Of a DNA stretch of 64,000 nt, positions 7,679 through 15,219 are shown one piece after another; position 1 is the first letter of the stretch, and every line of letters begins with the position of its first letter. The stretch is from contig NZ_LMQR01000001.1 of NCBI RefSeq assembly GCF_001424645.1, forward strand, positions 2,242,620 to 2,306,619. The letters are read 5' to 3'. Both the position numbers and the translations under genes were made by a program. The notes beneath the pieces were generated by a model that worked only from the letters and a program-made list of their open reading frames with translations, searched no databases and had not been told where the DNA came from. The stretch comes from Frigoribacterium sp. Leaf415. GTDB lineage: Bacteria; Actinomycetota; Actinomycetes; Actinomycetales; Microbacteriaceae.

Positions 7679-8980
7679 TCAGCCCTGCGCCGCGAGCTCG
7701 TCGATCTTGTCCGCGGCGTCCTTCAGCGACGAGTCGACGTCACCCTTGCCGAAGATCACGCTGCTCGACCACGCGTCGCGGAAAGCCTGCAGCTCGGCCA
7801 CGGTGTTCGGGCCGGCCGGCACCTCGACGGTGCGGGCGGCCTGGTCGCCGAAGAGCGCGTACGAGGGGTTCGCGTCGAAGTAGTCGGAGTAGGTCGAGGC
7901 CAGGTCGGTGCGGATCGGCATCTGTCCCGTGGTCTCGAGCAGGGCGCGGTCCTCGTCGCTGCTGGTCGAGAACTTCAGGAAGTCCCACGCCGTGCCCTGG
8001 TTCTCGCAGGCCGTGTACATGCCGACGTTCTTCGCGTCGCTGAACGTGTAGGTCTCGTCGGCACTCGTGCCGTCCTTGGTCGGGACGGGCACGGCACCCC
8101 AGTTGACGTCCTCGTAGACGGACACGGCCCACGGCCCGACGATCGACATCGCGGCCTCGCCGTCGGCGAACGAGTCGCCCGTGTACTGCTCCTGACCGGC
8201 CAGCCCCTGCTCGTAGAGCGAGCGCCAGAAGGTCGCGACGTCCTCGCCGGCGGTGTCGGCGAAGGTCGCCTTGCCGTCCTCGACGAGGCCGGTGCCGCCG
8301 GTCTCGGCCGCGTAGAGCGGCATGAAGTCGAACTGCGACTGGAAGAACTCGCTCGTCGGCGCCGGGTGGATGGCGTACTTCGAGACGCCCGCGTCGACCA
8401 GGGTCTTCGACGTCGCGAGGAAGTCGTCGTAGGTCGACAGGTCGGGGTTCTCGGCGTCGAGGCCGGCCTTCGTGAAGAGGTCCTTGTTGTAGAAGATCAT
8501 CACCGGGTTCGACTTCCAGGGCAGCTGGTAGTACTTGCCGTCGGCGTCCTGGTACTGCTTCGCGAGGTCGCCGCTGCGCTCCTCGATGTAGCTCGCGCCG
8601 TCGTCGAAGCTCGACAGGTCGACCAGGCCGCCCTGCTTCTGGAACTGCCCGACCGCGCTGGGGGCCGTGTTGTAGACGAGGCAGGGAGCGTTGCCGGCCG
8701 TGATGGCGGCACCGATGACCTCTTCGCTCGACTTGCCGGCGGGGATCTCCTGACCCTTGACCTGCTCGTCGGGGTGGTCGGCGTTCCAGGCCTCGACCAT
8801 GGCCTTGCCCCAGGTGACCTCCTGCTCGTTGTTCGAGTACCAGATCGTGATGGGGCCCTTGGCGGTGAGGGCGTCGCTCGAGGCTCCGCCGCCGCCGGAG
8901 CAGGCGGTCAGGCCGAGGGCGGCGACCAGGACGGTCGCGCCGAGGGTGGCGCGGCGGGTGAAGCGTGTGCGTCGTTGCAC
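7679..8980 (-). CDS. Sugar-binding lipoprotein of the mannoside ABC importer
   Basis: 433 residues. The N-terminus is a lipoprotein signal with an LTAC lipobox (Cys about residue 27) followed by a Gly/Ser linker. The mature part is a family 1 extracellular solute-binding fold (ITIWYSNNEQEVTWGKAMVE, LVDLSSFDDG, MIFYNKDLFTKAGLD, AMSIVGPWAV). It delivers the oligosaccharide to the two permeases directly downstream. The GTG start at 8980 has AAGGAG 7-8 nt upstream. It follows the second GH130 gene in the operon controlled by the LacI operator. Confidence 0.93.
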   Translation of the reverse strand: MQRRTRFTRRATLGATVLVAALGLTACSGGGGASSDALTAKGPITIWYSNNEQEVTWGKAMVEAWNADHPDEQVKGQEIPAGKSSEEVIGAAITAGNAPCLVYNTAPSAVGQFQKQGGLVDLSSFDDGASYIEERSGDLAKQYQDADGKYYQLPWKSNPVMIFYNKDLFTKAGLDAENPDLSTYDDFLATSKTLVDAGVSKYAIHPAPTSEFFQSQFDFMPLYAAETGGTGLVEDGKATFADTAGEDVATFWRSLYEQGLAGQEQYTGDSFADGEAAMSIVGPWAVSVYEDVNWGAVPVPTKDGTSADETYTFSDAKNVGMYTACENQGTAWDFLKFSTSSDEDRALLETTGQMPIRTDLASTYSDYFDANPSYALFGDQAARTVEVPAGPNTVAELQAFRDAWSSSVIFGKGDVDSSLKDAADKIDELAAQG

Positions 8981-9017
8981 GGTGTTCTCCTTGGGTGGGG
9001 TGGTGCTGCGGGTGTGA

Positions 9018-10280
9018 CTAGGGGGTCGTGTGAGGTGCGGGGGCGTGCGGGTCGGCGGGGTCGGCGCGGGCCGCGTCGGCTCGGGCTGTGTCGGCGCGGT
9101 AGAAGTACAGGTCGCGGTGGCCGGCGGGGGCGTCCCAGCCCTGGGCGAAGGTCCAGCGGCCGCCGAGCTTCTGCAGGCCGCCCCAGCTGAGCGAGCCGCC
9201 CGGCGTCAGGGCGAGCTGGTCGACCGGGTGGTCGACGTCGTACAGCGCCTGGCTCGCCGCGAAGACCCCGTCGACGTCGTGGAAGACGTCGAGCACGAGG
9301 TGGCCGTCGCCCGTGACGATCGCGGCGGCGACCTCGTGCAGGTGGCCGCCGACGTCCGACAGGTCGAGGTACGGCACGGGCTCGAAGCTCCAGTGGCACA
9401 GGTCGTCCGAGCGGCCGACGTGCAGCACGCCGTCGAAGCCCTCGCTGACGAACATGAGGTAGTCGCCGGTGTCGTCGTCGCCGGTGCCTCCGCTGCCTCC
9501 GCCGAGGCGGACGGCGTTGCCGTGCTCGTCGCGCGGGATCACGGCGCCCTTGGCCCAGAGCCGCGTCTGCTCGTGGTCCGCGATCGGGCCGAGCTTCTCC
9601 CAGGTCACGAGGTCGTCGCTGACGGCGACCAGCATGTCGATGCCGACCGCCTGGACGGGGTAACCGGGGCTCGGGTGGGCGACCCGCGCCTCCTCGGTGA
9701 TCGGGAAGACGCCGTTGTAGAAGAGCCAGAAGCGGCCCTCGGCCCGGTAGACCTTGGGGTCCTCGGTGCCGAGCAGCTCGTCGTCGAGGGTGGGACGGAC
9801 GACCGGGTTCGCCGGGTCGTCGACCCAGGTGGCACCGGGAGCGGGCTCACCCTCGGGCGTGAGCGCGAGGGTGGCGTGGCCGATGCGGCTGCCGAGGCTC
9901 TCCTTGCGGGGCGAGGCCCGGTAGAAGAGGTGCAGGGTGCCGTCGTGCTCGATCAGGCTGGGGTTGTAGAGGGACTCGCTGGTCCAGCCGAGACCGTCGG
10001 GGTCGGGCCATTGGGCGTCGAGCGTGAAGGTGAGGGCCGGGTCGACGGCGAAGGGGCCGACCGCCCAGTCGGTGCGGGCGGGCTCGTACGCGGCGGGGCT
10101 GGAGAAGGTCAGCTGCGAGAGCGCGCCGGTCAGCTCGTTGCGGTGGACGAGTGCCTCGTCGAGGACCGTCCGGAGGCGCGCCCGGGTCAGCGGCACGAGG
10201 TACGGCTTCGAGGCGGCGCGGGCCGCGTCGGCGTCGCTGATCGTCGCGTCGACCGTCGTCGCGTCGGCTGTCGTCGTCAT
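9018..10280 (-). CDS. GH130-like glycosidase/phosphorylase, first gene of the LacI-controlled operon
   Basis: 420 residues, five-bladed propeller pattern with YNPSLIEHDGTLHLFYRASP, TEDPKVYRAEGRFWLFYNG and HEVAAAIVTGDGHLVLDVFH. The EDPK motif matches GH130, although the protein is longer and more divergent than its neighbour at 4536-5591, so GH43/GH32-like assignment is not excluded. No signal peptide. I chose the ATG at 10280 because GGGAG lies 6-7 nt upstream; a GTG at 10292 would add four residues. A perfect 22-bp operator lies 37 bp upstream. The C-terminal 25 residues are a low-complexity ADTARADAARADPADP tail. Confidence 0.8.
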   Translation of the reverse strand: MTTTADATTVDATISDADAARAASKPYLVPLTRARLRTVLDEALVHRNELTGALSQLTFSSPAAYEPARTDWAVGPFAVDPALTFTLDAQWPDPDGLGWTSESLYNPSLIEHDGTLHLFYRASPRKESLGSRIGHATLALTPEGEPAPGATWVDDPANPVVRPTLDDELLGTEDPKVYRAEGRFWLFYNGVFPITEEARVAHPSPGYPVQAVGIDMLVAVSDDLVTWEKLGPIADHEQTRLWAKGAVIPRDEHGNAVRLGGGSGGTGDDDTGDYLMFVSEGFDGVLHVGRSDDLCHWSFEPVPYLDLSDVGGHLHEVAAAIVTGDGHLVLDVFHDVDGVFAASQALYDVDHPVDQLALTPGGSLSWGGLQKLGGRWTFAQGWDAPAGHRDLYFYRADTARADAARADPADPHAPAPHTTP

Positions 10281-10316
10281 CGGGGCTCCCACGTCGTCGT
10301 GTGCGGTCTCGCTCGC

Positions 10317-10338
10317 TTTACCGAAACGTTTCGGTAAA
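10317..10338. promoter_or_regulatory. LacI-family operator, perfect 22-bp palindrome
   Basis: TTTACCGAAAC followed by its exact reverse complement, with a central CG as in LacI/GalR operators. It is AT-rich against a GC-rich background and sits immediately upstream of the GH130/ABC operon. The LacI-family gene next to it is the obvious binder. No other copy was seen in the window. Confidence 0.88.
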
Positions 10339-10395
10339 TCGAGAAGCTAGCACGGTGACGGCCCGACCGGAACCCCCTGCGGCCTCACCCCCCTG

Positions 10396-10459
10396 TCGCA
10401 CCGCCGACTGAACGTCGCACCGCGCACGTCCACGGTGCGACGTTCAGTCGGCGGTGCGA
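10396..10459. repeat. Long perfect palindrome, family b (copy 1)
   Basis: Two 27-nt arms (10396-10422 and 10433-10459) are exactly complementary around a 10-nt loop. The arm starts TCGCACCGCCGACTGAACGT. Nearly the same arm recurs at 20884-20947. It lies 18 bp after the lacI-type gene, between it and the GH130 operator, where it could stop readthrough into the operon; no T-run follows. Confidence 0.85.
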
Positions 10460-10477
10460 TCCGCGCGCCTGGCCGGG

Positions 10478-11506
10478 TCAGCGGGCGGCGGGGCCCGTCG
10501 ACGCGCGGACCAGCAGCCGCGCGGGCTCGATCTCGGCGTCGGTGACGGTCTCGCCCTCGACCGACGAGAGCAGGAGACGCGCCGCCTCGGCCCCGATCAG
10601 CCGCGGAGCCGTGGTCAGCGTGGTCAGCCCGGGGCGCACGTACGACCCGAGCTCGATGCCGTCGAACCCGGCCACGCTGACGTCGCCGGGGACGCGGGCC
10701 CCGAGCCGGTCGAGCTCGGTCATGAACCCGATCGCGGCCAGGTCGTTCGCGCAGAAGACGGCGGTGGGCCGGTCGTCGACCGGTGAGTCCGAGCCGAACA
10801 GGCGAGCGGCGGCCCGGGCTCCCCCGTCGTAGGTGAAGTCGGCCTCGACGACGACCCCGGGGTCGTGCCCGGCCGCCACGAGGGCGTCCCGCCAGGCGGC
10901 TCCGCGGCGCCGCGAGTGCACGAAGCGGCCGGGCCCGGCGACGTGCGCGAACCGCCGGTGACCGAGCGACACGAGGTGGTCGACGAGCTCGCCGATGCCG
11001 GCCGAGTCATCCTGGCGCACGGCGGGCAGGGGGAAGTCGCCGGCCGGGTTGACCCCGACGGCGGGCAGGTCGAGCTCGCGCACGAGGTCGACGCGCGGGT
11101 CGTCCACGGTCAGCTCGTTCAGGACGACGCCGTCGACCCGGCGCCCGGCCGCGAGCCGGCGGTAGCGGTCGAGCGGCTCGTCCGCAGCCGACCCCATCTG
11201 CAGGATGAGCGCGTACCCGCGCGGGTCGAGCACGGATTCGAGTCCGCCGATGAAGCTGCCGAAGAACGGGTCGGACTCGAGCACGAACGGGTCGCGGTGC
11301 ACGACGAGCCCCACGGTGAACGCTCGTTTGGCACTGAGGCTGCGCCCCCGGACGCTCGGCACGAAACCGAGGTCGTCGGCGGCCTGGCGGATGCGTGCAC
11401 GGGTCTGCTCCGAGACGCCGGGGCGACCGTTGAGGGCGCTGCTGACAGAGCTGATCGCGACGCCGGCCCGGGCCGCGACCTCGACGATGGTGACCCGCTC
11501 TGCCAC
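10478..11506 (-). CDS. LacI-family transcriptional regulator of the mannoside operon
   Basis: 342 residues. Helix-turn-helix at the N-terminus (TIVEVAARAGVAISSVSSAL, then NGRPGVSEQTRARIRQAA), followed by a periplasmic-binding-protein-like effector domain (AFTVGLVVHRD, GLESVLDPRGYALILQ, AVFCANDLAAIGFM, SVAGFDGIELGSYVRPGLTT). The GTG at 11506 fits the family start; its Shine-Dalgarno GGAGG is part of an AGGAGGCGCGG motif. It probably represses the downstream operon through the 22-bp palindrome at 10317-10338 and is released by a mannoside or mannose phosphate (inference). It is separated from the operon by a perfect hairpin. Confidence 0.92.
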   Translation of the reverse strand: MAERVTIVEVAARAGVAISSVSSALNGRPGVSEQTRARIRQAADDLGFVPSVRGRSLSAKRAFTVGLVVHRDPFVLESDPFFGSFIGGLESVLDPRGYALILQMGSAADEPLDRYRRLAAGRRVDGVVLNELTVDDPRVDLVRELDLPAVGVNPAGDFPLPAVRQDDSAGIGELVDHLVSLGHRRFAHVAGPGRFVHSRRRGAAWRDALVAAGHDPGVVVEADFTYDGGARAAARLFGSDSPVDDRPTAVFCANDLAAIGFMTELDRLGARVPGDVSVAGFDGIELGSYVRPGLTTLTTAPRLIGAEAARLLLSSVEGETVTDAEIEPARLLVRASTGPAAR

Positions 11507-11614
11507 GCCGCGCCTCCTCGTCCTCGCCTGTGCCGGTGCGCCTGTTCGCCCGCCGCGCCCCCACGATGCTACTGACCCGCCGTGGCCGCCACCCTCGCGG
11601 CGGCCGCCCGCCCC

Positions 11615-11620
11615 TAGGGT
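11615..11620 (+). promoter_or_regulatory. -10 element TAGGGT, leaderless start
   Basis: TAGGGT is exactly 6 nt before the ATG at 11627, with no Shine-Dalgarno sequence. Confidence 0.5.
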
Positions 11621-11626
11621 CGGGGC

Positions 11627-12043
11627 ATGCTCATCGTCTCGCTCGTCGCGGCCTCGCTCGCCGCCCTGCTGCACCTCTACATCTTCGTGATGGAGTCCTT
11701 CCTCTGGACCACCCCGCGGGTCCGCGCCACCTTCGGCATCACCGACGACGCACAGGCCGAGCACACGAAGCCGCTCGCCTACAACCAGGGCTTCTACAAC
11801 CTGTTCCTCGCGATCGTCACGATCGTGGGCGTCGTCCTCGTCGTCGCCGGAGGGGCAGGAGGCGCGGGCAGCGCCTTCGAGGCATCCGCCGCGGGCACCG
11901 CCCTGCTGGTCGCGGGCACGGGGTCGATGCTCGCCGCCGCGCTGGTCCTGCTCTTCTCCGACCGGACCAAGGCCCGGGCCGCGCTCACGCAGGGAGCCCT
12001 CCCGCTCGTCGCCCTCGTCACGCTGCTCATCTCGTCGTACTGA
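11627..12043 (+). CDS. DUF1304 family membrane protein
   Basis: 138 residues with four predicted membrane helices. The motifs ESFLWTTPRVRATFGI and YNQGFYNLFLA are characteristic of DUF1304. Function is unknown in the family. The loop GGAGGAGSA between helices 2 and 3 is encoded by an AGGAGGCGCGGG motif, so a small insertion there is tolerated. Expression looks leaderless from TAGGGT. It is transcribed away from the LacI-type gene and followed closely by purU. Confidence 0.85.
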   Translation: MLIVSLVAASLAALLHLYIFVMESFLWTTPRVRATFGITDDAQAEHTKPLAYNQGFYNLFLAIVTIVGVVLVVAGGAGGAGSAFEASAAGTALLVAGTGSMLAAALVLLFSDRTKARAALTQGALPLVALVTLLISSY

Positions 12044-12071
12044 CCTGCCCGTCCGCCCCCGTCGGCCGCAC

Positions 12072-12077
12072 TACCCT
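12072..12077 (+). promoter_or_regulatory. -10 element TACCCT, leaderless start of purU
   Basis: TACCCT lies exactly 6 nt before the GTG at 12084. Confidence 0.5.
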
Positions 12078-12083
12078 GGGCGG

Positions 12084-12980
12084 GTGACCGACGTGACCGA
12101 CGCCACCCGCGCCTCCTCCGCTCCCGCCGCCCCGACGACGCACTGGACGCTGACGCTCGTCTGCCAGGACCGGCCCGGCATCGTCCACGCGATCAGCGGC
12201 GCCGTGGTGCAGGCCGGCGGCAACATCACCGAGTCGGCGCAGTTCTCGAGCCACGACACCGGCACGTTCTTCATGCGGCTGCAGGTCGAGGCCCCCGGCG
12301 AGCGCGACGCGTTCGAGGCCGCGCTGGCGCCCGTGCTCGCGCACTACGACGTGCAGGCGAAGCTCGACGTCGTCGGTCGCCCGACCCGCACGCTCGTGCT
12401 CGCGAGCAAGGCGGCGCACTGCGTCAACGACCTGCTGTTCCGGCAGCGCGCCGGGCAGCTGCCGATCGAGGTGCCACTGATCCTGGCGAACCACGACGAC
12501 CTGTCGGGGCTGGCCGAGTTCTACGGCAAGCGGTTCGAGCACCACCCGGTCACCGACCCCGAGTCGAAGGCGGCGTTCGAGGCCCGCGTGCTGCAGGTCG
12601 TCGACCGGTACGACGTCGAGCTGGTCGTGCTCGCCCGGTACATGCAGATCCTCAGCCCCGAGCTCTGCGCGGCGCTCGAGGGGCGGGCGATCAACATCCA
12701 CCACTCGTTCCTGCCCGGGTTCAAGGGGGCGAACCCCTACCGCCAGGCGCACGCCCGCGGCGTGAAGTTGATCGGTGCGACGGCTCACTTCGTCACGAGC
12801 GACCTCGACGAGGGGCCGATCATCGAGCAGAACGTCGTCCGGGTCGACCACACCCGCAGCGCCCCCGAACTGATGGCGATCGGCCAGGACGAGGAGAGCC
12901 GCACCCTGACCCAGGCGGTCCGCTGGTTCGCCGAAGACCGCGTGCTGCTCGACGGCGCCCGCACCATCGTCTTCCGCTAG
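12084..12980 (+). CDS. purU: Formyltetrahydrofolate deformylase
   Basis: 298 residues. An ACT domain (residues about 20-100, LTLVCQDRPGIVHAISGAVV) precedes a formyltransferase-like catalytic domain with LARYMQILSPELCAALEGRA, NIHHSFLPGFKGANPYRQAH and TAHFVTSDLDEGPIIEQ, including the conserved Asn, His and Asp. It hydrolyses 10-formyl-THF to formate and THF, balancing one-carbon pools for purine synthesis. The start GTG at 12084 gives an N-terminal DATRASS stretch encoded by the dispersed CCGCGCCTCCT motif, upstream of the ACT domain. A second GTG three codons later is possible. Confidence 0.95.
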   Translation: MTDVTDATRASSAPAAPTTHWTLTLVCQDRPGIVHAISGAVVQAGGNITESAQFSSHDTGTFFMRLQVEAPGERDAFEAALAPVLAHYDVQAKLDVVGRPTRTLVLASKAAHCVNDLLFRQRAGQLPIEVPLILANHDDLSGLAEFYGKRFEHHPVTDPESKAAFEARVLQVVDRYDVELVVLARYMQILSPELCAALEGRAINIHHSFLPGFKGANPYRQAHARGVKLIGATAHFVTSDLDEGPIIEQNVVRVDHTRSAPELMAIGQDEESRTLTQAVRWFAEDRVLLDGARTIVFR

Positions 12981-13048
12981 GCCCGCGCGGGCACAGGCCT
13001 CGTCGGCTCCAGCCCCCTCCCGTGCGCCCGGCGCCCGACGCCCGACGC

Positions 13049-13104
13049 CGAGTGGGCAGAAGATGCTGCTCACGGCCCCGTGACGAGCACATCCTGCCCA
13101 CTCG
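13049..13104. repeat. Long palindrome, family c (copy 1)
   Basis: The left arm begins CGAGTGGGCAGAAGATGCTG and the right arm reads back to CGAGTGGGCAGGATGTGCTC, so the outer 11 bp pair and the inner part pairs with mismatches. It lies after purU and is followed 48 bp later by a second copy. Confidence 0.75.
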
Positions 13105-13152
13105 ACCCCGTGTCACGGGTCCCGGCCAGTGGCCGCCCGACCGTTCGGCCGC

Positions 13153-13208
13153 CGAGTGGGCAGAAGATGCTGCTGCCGCGCCCGCGAGGAGCATCTCCTG
13201 CCCACTCG
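13153..13208. repeat. Long palindrome, family c (copy 2)
   Basis: It has the same arm sequence as the copy at 13049 (CGAGTGGGCAGAAGATGCTG against CGAGTGGGCAGGAGATGCTC on the other arm). The pairing is better here, with about 20 of 22 positions complementary. The loops differ between the copies, which suggests that the arms are what is conserved. Confidence 0.78.
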
Positions 13209-13222
13209 CCGCTCCGCAGCTC

Positions 13223-13242
13223 GATCCGGTACGTACCGGATC
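13223..13242. promoter_or_regulatory. Perfect 20-bp palindrome, possible operator
   Basis: GATCCGGTAC joined to its exact reverse complement, 43 bp upstream of the YrdB-type gene and 31 bp upstream of its -10. It has no loop, so a dimeric protein-binding site is more likely than an RNA hairpin. Confidence 0.55.
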
Positions 13243-13272
13243 AGAGACAGGCCGCACAGCACACACCGGCCG

Positions 13273-13278
13273 TACGCT
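13273..13278 (+). promoter_or_regulatory. -10 element TACGCT, leaderless start
   Basis: TACGCT is exactly 6 nt upstream of the GTG at 13285. Confidence 0.45.
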
Positions 13279-13284
13279 GGACGC

Positions 13285-13680
13285 GTGACTCCGACCGACC
13301 CCGCACCCTCTCCCGCCCCGGCCCGAGGCGGCCCGGTCGCCGCCCTCGACGTGGTGCGGTTCGTCACGCTGATCCTCGCCTTCCTGAGCCTCGGGTTCTG
13401 GGGCTACCTCGCCTGGCCGTTCCCGTTCCCGTCGCTGGCGTTCATGATCGGGGCGCCCCTGTTCGCGATCGTCGTGTGGGGCCTCTTCCGCTCACCGCGC
13501 GCACCGATCCCGACCGACGCCGTCGGCAAGGCGCTCGTCGAGATCGCGATCATGGGCGCCGTGGTCGCGGCCTGGGCCATGCTCGGCTACCCCATCGTCG
13601 CCGTGGCGTTCGCCGTCCTGGCCGGCGTCACGGGCGTCCTGGCCTTCCGTCGCGAGAACCGCCGGGGGGCCCGCCGATGA
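13285..13680 (+). CDS. YrdB-like (DUF2568) small membrane protein
   Basis: 131 residues with four membrane helices. The stretch LGFWGYLAWPFPFPSLAFMI followed by GAPLFAIVVWGLFRSPRAPI is typical of the YrdB/DUF2568 family, whose function is unknown. The GTG at 13285 fits the helix boundaries and the TACGCT -10. The stop overlaps the nagA start (ATGA), so the two genes are co-transcribed and probably coupled. The link with amino-sugar catabolism is positional only. Confidence 0.8.
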   Translation: MTPTDPAPSPAPARGGPVAALDVVRFVTLILAFLSLGFWGYLAWPFPFPSLAFMIGAPLFAIVVWGLFRSPRAPIPTDAVGKALVEIAIMGAVVAAWAMLGYPIVAVAFAVLAGVTGVLAFRRENRRGARR

Positions 13681-15062
13681 CCACCACCCTGTTCACGGAC
13701 GCCCGCAAGGTCGACGCCGACGGCGAGGTCGACGGCTTCTGGATGCTCGTCGACGGCGACGTCATCGTCGCCACCGGTTCGACGGTGCCGGGGTCGCGCG
13801 CGGCGGCCGAGGTGACGGGCGCGGTCGACGCGACCCGCGCCTCCCCGGGGTCGTCCTCGGGTGCACCCGACGACCCGACCGCAGGAGGCGCGGTGCCACC
13901 CCCGGCGGATGTCACGGTCGACCTCGCGGGCGCCACGCTCACCCCGGGGCTGATCGACCTGCACACGCACGGCGGCGGCGGGCACGCCTTCGACGGCGGG
14001 CCGGACGACCTCGACGCCGGTCTCGCCCTGCACCGCCGGCACGGCACGACCCGTTCACTGATCAGCCTCGTCGCGAACCCGGTGCCCGTGCTGTCCCGGT
14101 CGCTCGGGCTGGTCGGCGACCTCATGCGCCGTGACCCGCTCGTGCTCGGGGCCCATCTCGAGGGGCCGTTCCTGGCGCCCGACCGGCGGGGAGCCCACGC
14201 CCCGCACTTCCTGCTCGAACCCGACGCGGCCACCGTCGAGAGCCTGCTCGAGGCCGGCGACGGCATCGTGCGGCAGGTCACCATCGCCCCCGAGCTGCCC
14301 GGCGGGCTCGACGCGATCGACCGGCTCGTCAGCTCGGGCGTGGTCGCCGCCGTCGGGCACACCGAGGCCGACTTCGACCTCGCCCGCGCGGCGTTCGACC
14401 GCGGCGCGAGCCTCGTGACCCACGCGTTCAACGCCATGGCCGGCATCCACCACCGCGACCCCGGGCCGCTCGTCGCGGCGGTCGGCGACGAGCGCGTGAC
14501 GATCGAACTGATCCTCGACGGCGTGCACGTGCACCCGGCCGTCGCCGACCTCGTGCTGCGGTCGGCCCCGCGGCGGGTCGCCCTCATCACCGACGCGATG
14601 GCCGCGGCCGGAGCCGCCGACGGCGACTACCGCATCGGCGAACTCGCGGTCACGGTCGAGCACGGCGTCGCCACGCTCACCGGCACGTCGACCATCGCGG
14701 GCTCGACCCTGACGCAGGACGCCGCCCTGCGCATCGCGGTCCTGCAGACGGGGCTCTCGGCCGTCGACGCCGTCGCGGCGCTCACGCTCGTGCCGGCCCG
14801 CGTGCTCGGCCTCGACGCCGGGGGCAGGCGAGTGGGCACGCACGCCGCGCAGGCCGGCGTCGCGCGCACGGCGCAGAGCCCGGCGCTGGGCATCGCGCCG
14901 GCCGGTGCCGCACGCACGGCGCAGGGTGCGGCGCAGGCCGCCGCGGCCGGGCCGCCGCTCGGCCGGCTGGCCCCCGGGCACGCCGCCGACGCCGTCGCGT
15001 GGCACGACGACTGGACGGTCGCAAGGGTCTGGGCCGCCGGCCGCGAACTGCCCGTCGGCTGA
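13677..15062 (+). CDS. nagA: N-acetylglucosamine-6-phosphate deacetylase
   Basis: 461 residues, an amidohydrolase with the metal motif DLHTHGGGG (about residue 96), HLEGPFLAPDRRGAH, GHTEADFDLARAAFD, HAFNAMAGIHHRDPG, and the catalytic Asp in LITDAMAAAG. It deacetylates GlcNAc-6-P to GlcN-6-P. It is about 80 residues longer than usual because of two low-complexity inserts. One (about 50-80) is encoded by an inverted pair of AGGAGGCGCG motifs. The other (about 383-430) carries repeated ARTAQ and precedes the conserved C-terminal APGHAAD. It serves the GlcNAc pathway completed by nagB at 33449-34234, although it is 18 kb away. Confidence 0.93.
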   Translation: MTTTLFTDARKVDADGEVDGFWMLVDGDVIVATGSTVPGSRAAAEVTGAVDATRASPGSSSGAPDDPTAGGAVPPPADVTVDLAGATLTPGLIDLHTHGGGGHAFDGGPDDLDAGLALHRRHGTTRSLISLVANPVPVLSRSLGLVGDLMRRDPLVLGAHLEGPFLAPDRRGAHAPHFLLEPDAATVESLLEAGDGIVRQVTIAPELPGGLDAIDRLVSSGVVAAVGHTEADFDLARAAFDRGASLVTHAFNAMAGIHHRDPGPLVAAVGDERVTIELILDGVHVHPAVADLVLRSAPRRVALITDAMAAAGAADGDYRIGELAVTVEHGVATLTGTSTIAGSTLTQDAALRIAVLQTGLSAVDAVAALTLVPARVLGLDAGGRRVGTHAAQAGVARTAQSPALGIAPAGAARTAQGAAQAAAAGPPLGRLAPGHAADAVAWHDDWTVARVWAAGRELPVG

Positions 15063-15114
15063 TCTCCGGCACCGCCCCGCCCAGCCCAGCCCCGCCCAGC
15101 CCCGCCCCTCACGA

Positions 15115-15182
15115 CACTGCACCGCGATTCGTGCACGACACCGCGACTAGTTGCGGTGTCGTGCACGAAACGCGGTGCAGTG
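15115..15182. repeat. Long near-perfect palindrome, family d
   Basis: Two 30-nt arms (15115-15144, 15153-15182) with a single mismatch and an 8-nt loop; the arm includes TTCGTGCACGACACCGC. It lies between the convergent nagA and acyl-CoA synthetase genes, the right place for a bidirectional terminator, but without T-runs. Confidence 0.85.
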
Positions 15183-15219
15183 AGTCGGAGCCGTGGGCCG
15201 TGGTGCTCGTCGAGCAGCC

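Larger units (their letters stand above)
12981..13284. other. Gene-free gap rich in palindromes
   Basis: This 304-bp interval holds two related imperfect palindromes (13049-13104, 13153-13208) and a perfect 20-bp palindrome (13223-13242), described separately. No ORF with credible coding character is visible. Confidence 0.7.

Noticed and set aside
11507..11764. An upstream extension of the LacI-family protein by about 85 residues
   Set aside because: The extension is low-complexity, antisense to a DUF1304 gene with its own promoter, and the family N-terminus starts at the GTG at 11506 with a GGAGG ribosome site.
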